Position numbers and translations under genes: made by a program. Of a stretch of 64,000 nucleotides of DNA, positions 62,443 through 64,000 are shown in pieces. Position 1 is the stretch's first letter. Each line of letters opens with the position of its first letter. The notes under the pieces were generated by a model that worked only from the letters and a program-made list of their open reading frames with translations, did no database searches and was not told the DNA's origin. Source of the DNA: Microbispora hainanensis (GTDB lineage Bacteria; Actinomycetota; Actinomycetes; Streptosporangiales; Streptosporangiaceae); contig NZ_VIRM01000044.1 in the NCBI RefSeq assembly GCF_006874475.1, positions 1 through 64,000 of the forward strand, written 5' to 3'.

Positions 62443-63111
62443 TCAGGGACGTTCGTGGGCCGACAGCAGCTCGGTGAGCTCGTGCTCGACCTCCTGGCTG
62501 GCCACGAACAGCAGCTCGTCGCCGGCCTCCAGCGGGTCGTCGGCCGAGGGCACCAGCACCCGGCCCTCCCGCAGGATCGCCACGAGGGCGGAGTCCACGG
62601 GCCACGGCACCGAGCCGGCCCGCTGGCCGACCACCGGCGCGTCCTCGGCCAGCGTCAGCTCCACCAGGTTGGCCTGGCCCTGCCGGAAGGTCATCAGGCG
62701 CACGAGGTCGCCGACGCTGACCGCCTCCTCGACCAGGGCCGACAGCAGGCGCGGGGTGGAGACGGCGACGTCCACGCCCCACGACTCGTTGAACAGCCAC
62801 TCGTTCTTGGGATGGTTGACCCGGGCGACCACCCGCGGCACGCCATACTCGGTCTTGGCGAGCAGCGAGACCACGAGGTTGACCTTGTCGTCGCCGGAGG
62901 CGGCGATCACGACCTGGCAGCTGTTCAGCCCGGCCTCGTCCAGCGAGGAGATCTCGCAGGCGTCGGCGAGCAGCCACTCGGCCCGCGGCACACTGTCGAT
63001 CTTGATGGCGTGCGGGTCGATGTCGATGAGCAGGACCTCGTGGCCGTTCTCCAGGAGCTCCGCCGCGATGGAGCGGCCGACGGCTCCGGCGCCGGCGATG
63101 GTGACGCGCAT
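62443..63111 (-). CDS. TrkA-family K+ uptake regulator (second of pair)
   Basis: A 222-residue cytoplasmic RCK-type protein: RCK_N Rossmann domain (about 1-125) with GAGAVGRSIAAEL and the acidic end of strand 2 in LLIDIDPH, then an RCK_C/TrkA_C domain (about 140-222, GQRAGSVPWPVDSALVAILREG). It gates or regulates a K+ transporter by binding NAD(H), ATP or c-di-AMP. Its ATG overlaps the previous stop by 1 nt (TGATG), so it is coupled to the upstream TrkA gene. No Trk/Ktr channel is visible in the window. Confidence 0.92.
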   Translation of the reverse strand: MRVTIAGAGAVGRSIAAELLENGHEVLLIDIDPHAIKIDSVPRAEWLLADACEISSLDEAGLNSCQVVIAASGDDKVNLVVSLLAKTEYGVPRVVARVNHPKNEWLFNESWGVDVAVSTPRLLSALVEEAVSVGDLVRLMTFRQGQANLVELTLAEDAPVVGQRAGSVPWPVDSALVAILREGRVLVPSADDPLEAGDELLFVASQEVEHELTELLSAHERP

Positions 63112-63779
63112 CAGTGCTCCTCGTCGGACGGCGGGGCGGACAGCGTCTTGTTGATGCGGTCCATGTCGTTCTCGGCGGCGACCAGGTGGAGGATGTCCCC
63201 TTCCTGGACGACGGTCGCGTCCTTCGGCACGAGCGCCTCGCCCATACGGTTGAGGAAGGCCACGCGCGCGCCGGTGACGTTCTCGATCTCCCTGGCCCGG
63301 GTGCCGATCCAGCCCGGGTGGAAGGCCACCTCGGCCAGGACGACCGTGCCGGTCGGGTCGCGCCAGAGGGGTTCGGCGCCCTCGGGCAGCACCCGGCGCA
63401 GGATCTGGTCGGCGGTCCAGCGGACCGTCGCCACGGTGGGGATGCCGAGCCGCTGGTAGACCTCGGCCCGGCGCGGGTCGTAGATGCGGGCGACCACGTT
63501 GTCCACGCCGAACATCTCGCGGGCGACCCGGGCGGAAATGATGTTGGAGTTGTCGCCGCTGCTGACGGCGACGAAGGAGGCGGCCGAGGCGATGCCGGCC
63601 TCTTCGAGAACGTCGCGGTCGAAGCCGATGCCCGTCACCCTGCGGCCGCGGAAGCCCGCCCGCAGCCGCCGGAAGGCCTGCGGGTCGCGGTCGATCACGG
63701 CGACCGAGTGCCCGTTGTCCTCAAGGATGTGCGCCAGGGTCGAGCCGACCCGTCCGCATCCCATGATCACGATATGCAT
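63111..63779 (-). CDS. TrkA-family K+ uptake regulator (first of pair)
   Basis: A 222-residue RCK-type regulator. GCGRVGSTLAHIL at the N-terminus is the nucleotide-binding loop and AVIDRDPQAF the second strand with Asp; the RCK_C domain is about 140-215. Twin TrkA genes overlapping like this, divergent from an APC permease, are a common actinobacterial arrangement (ceoB-ceoC in mycobacteria). ATG 63779 has GGGGAG one base upstream, an abnormally tight spacing, so the ribosome binding site is uncertain. A GTCTCC/GGAGAC dyad is upstream. Confidence 0.92.
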   Translation of the reverse strand: MHIVIMGCGRVGSTLAHILEDNGHSVAVIDRDPQAFRRLRAGFRGRRVTGIGFDRDVLEEAGIASAASFVAVSSGDNSNIISARVAREMFGVDNVVARIYDPRRAEVYQRLGIPTVATVRWTADQILRRVLPEGAEPLWRDPTGTVVLAEVAFHPGWIGTRAREIENVTGARVAFLNRMGEALVPKDATVVQEGDILHLVAAENDMDRINKTLSAPPSDEEH

Positions 63780-63803
63780 GCTCCCCCGCCGTGGGTTGTG
63801 GCG

Positions 63804-63819
63804 GTCTCCTAATGGAGAC
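63804..63819. promoter_or_regulatory. Dyad GTCTCC-TAAT-GGAGAC
   Basis: A 6-bp perfect inverted repeat with a TAAT centre between the divergent TrkA and APC genes, 25-40 bp from the TrkA start. On the minus strand CATACT lies next to it as a possible -10. Confidence 0.4.
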
Positions 63820-63871
63820 AGTATGTCGCCAGTGCCCCACACCGCATGACTCGGGAGCGGCACCGGGGGAC

Positions 63872-63877
63872 TAGGCT
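63872..63877 (+). promoter_or_regulatory. -10 element TAGGCT, leaderless start
   Basis: TAGGCT ends 8 nt before the GTG at 63886 and there is no Shine-Dalgarno. The -35 is weak. Confidence 0.45.
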
Positions 63878-63885
63878 CGTCAGAC

Positions 63886-64000
63886 GTGTCCAAGGTGCCA
63901 GATCTTGTCAAGCGGCTTCTCGTGGGGCGGGCTCTGCGGAGCACGGCGCTCCACCATCAGCTGCTGCCCAAGCGTGTGGCACTGCCCGTCTTCGCCAGTG
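63886..64000 (+). CDS. APC-family permease, 5' part only
   Basis: Starts at GTG 63886 and runs off the window after 38 codons. The N-terminus (basic LVKRLLVGRALRS, then LLPKRVALPVFAS) is typical of actinobacterial APC-superfamily amino-acid/polyamine or K+ permeases that are divergently paired with the TrkA genes. Only this cytoplasmic segment is seen, so the substrate and any C-terminal domain are unknown. The leaderless -10 supports the start. Confidence 0.75.
   Translation, partial: MSKVPDLVKRLLVGRALRSTALHHQLLPKRVALPVFAS

Overview
The window is high-GC actinobacterial chromosome. Almost every gene has strong G/C bias at third codon positions, GTG starts are common, and several families are actinobacteria-specific (SepH, DUF4193, DUF3710, DUF3159, DUF4235, AfsR/SARP regulators). 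Gene content and protein flavour fit a Streptosporangiaceae-like organism (Microbispora / Streptosporangium / Nonomuraea group); this is an inference from recognised families, not from a database search. No rRNA, tRNA, CRISPR array, phage or insertion sequence was recognised.

Layout. 1-12.4 kb is accessory-looking: a cut-off hypothetical gene, a small membrane protein, a DinB-like protein, an MMPL exporter with its own two-component system (one minus-strand operon), a VOC protein, a stand-alone TOPRIM protein, a soluble orphan histidine kinase, a secreted metallopeptidase-like protein that has lost its HExxH residues, and a decayed TetR/SDR gene pair. 12.6-21.6 kb carries large exported redox or carbohydrate proteins: a two-domain multicopper oxidase with a Met-rich tail, a 1361-residue ThuA / sugar dehydrogenase / PKD / DUF1080 protein with an F5/8C domain apparently nested in ThuA, and a cupredoxin followed by eight 94-residue Ig-like repeats. 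21.7-30.1 kb holds a YiaA/B protein, a lone ATP synthase subunit a gene facing a TetR gene, a membrane-tethered MazF/PemK protein, an epimerase, a SulP-carbonic anhydrase fusion and a long disordered membrane-anchored protein.

30.3-46.6 kb contains a PEBP-like lipoprotein, an AfsR-type regulator, a DrrAB-like ABC exporter, an XRE-TM-ricin-like protein, an unusually long SepH, an FAD-linked sugar-acid/alditol oxidase-like enzyme, an MFS transporter, a lytic transglycosylase and coproporphyrin ferrochelatase. 46.7-64 kb is a core-like stretch: S9 peptidase, inositol monophosphatase, an unrecorded-size 54-residue protein, an OmpR/EnvZ-type pair, DUF4193, a conserved hypothetical, OtsA, DUF4235, an archaeal-type ValRS, an AI-2E family permease, then dut, DUF3710, OB-fold and DUF3159 genes convergent with a TrkA pair, and the start of an APC permease.

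Regulation visible in the DNA. Eleven starts have a TANNNT -10 hexamer only 6-8 nt upstream of the start codon and usually no good Shine-Dalgarno, which points to leaderless mRNAs. One of these drives a 27-codon ORF coupled by ATGA overlap to dut. Several operator-like sites stand out: a palindrome over the -10 of the SulP-CA gene, a tandem 20-bp duplication before the MFS gene, a TGTGA-N6-TCACA site upstream of sepH, and a 19-bp palindrome plus 11-bp phased direct repeats before the OmpR-type regulator. Strong hairpin terminators follow the ThuA gene, the repeat gene, suhB, sepH and the DUF3159 gene.
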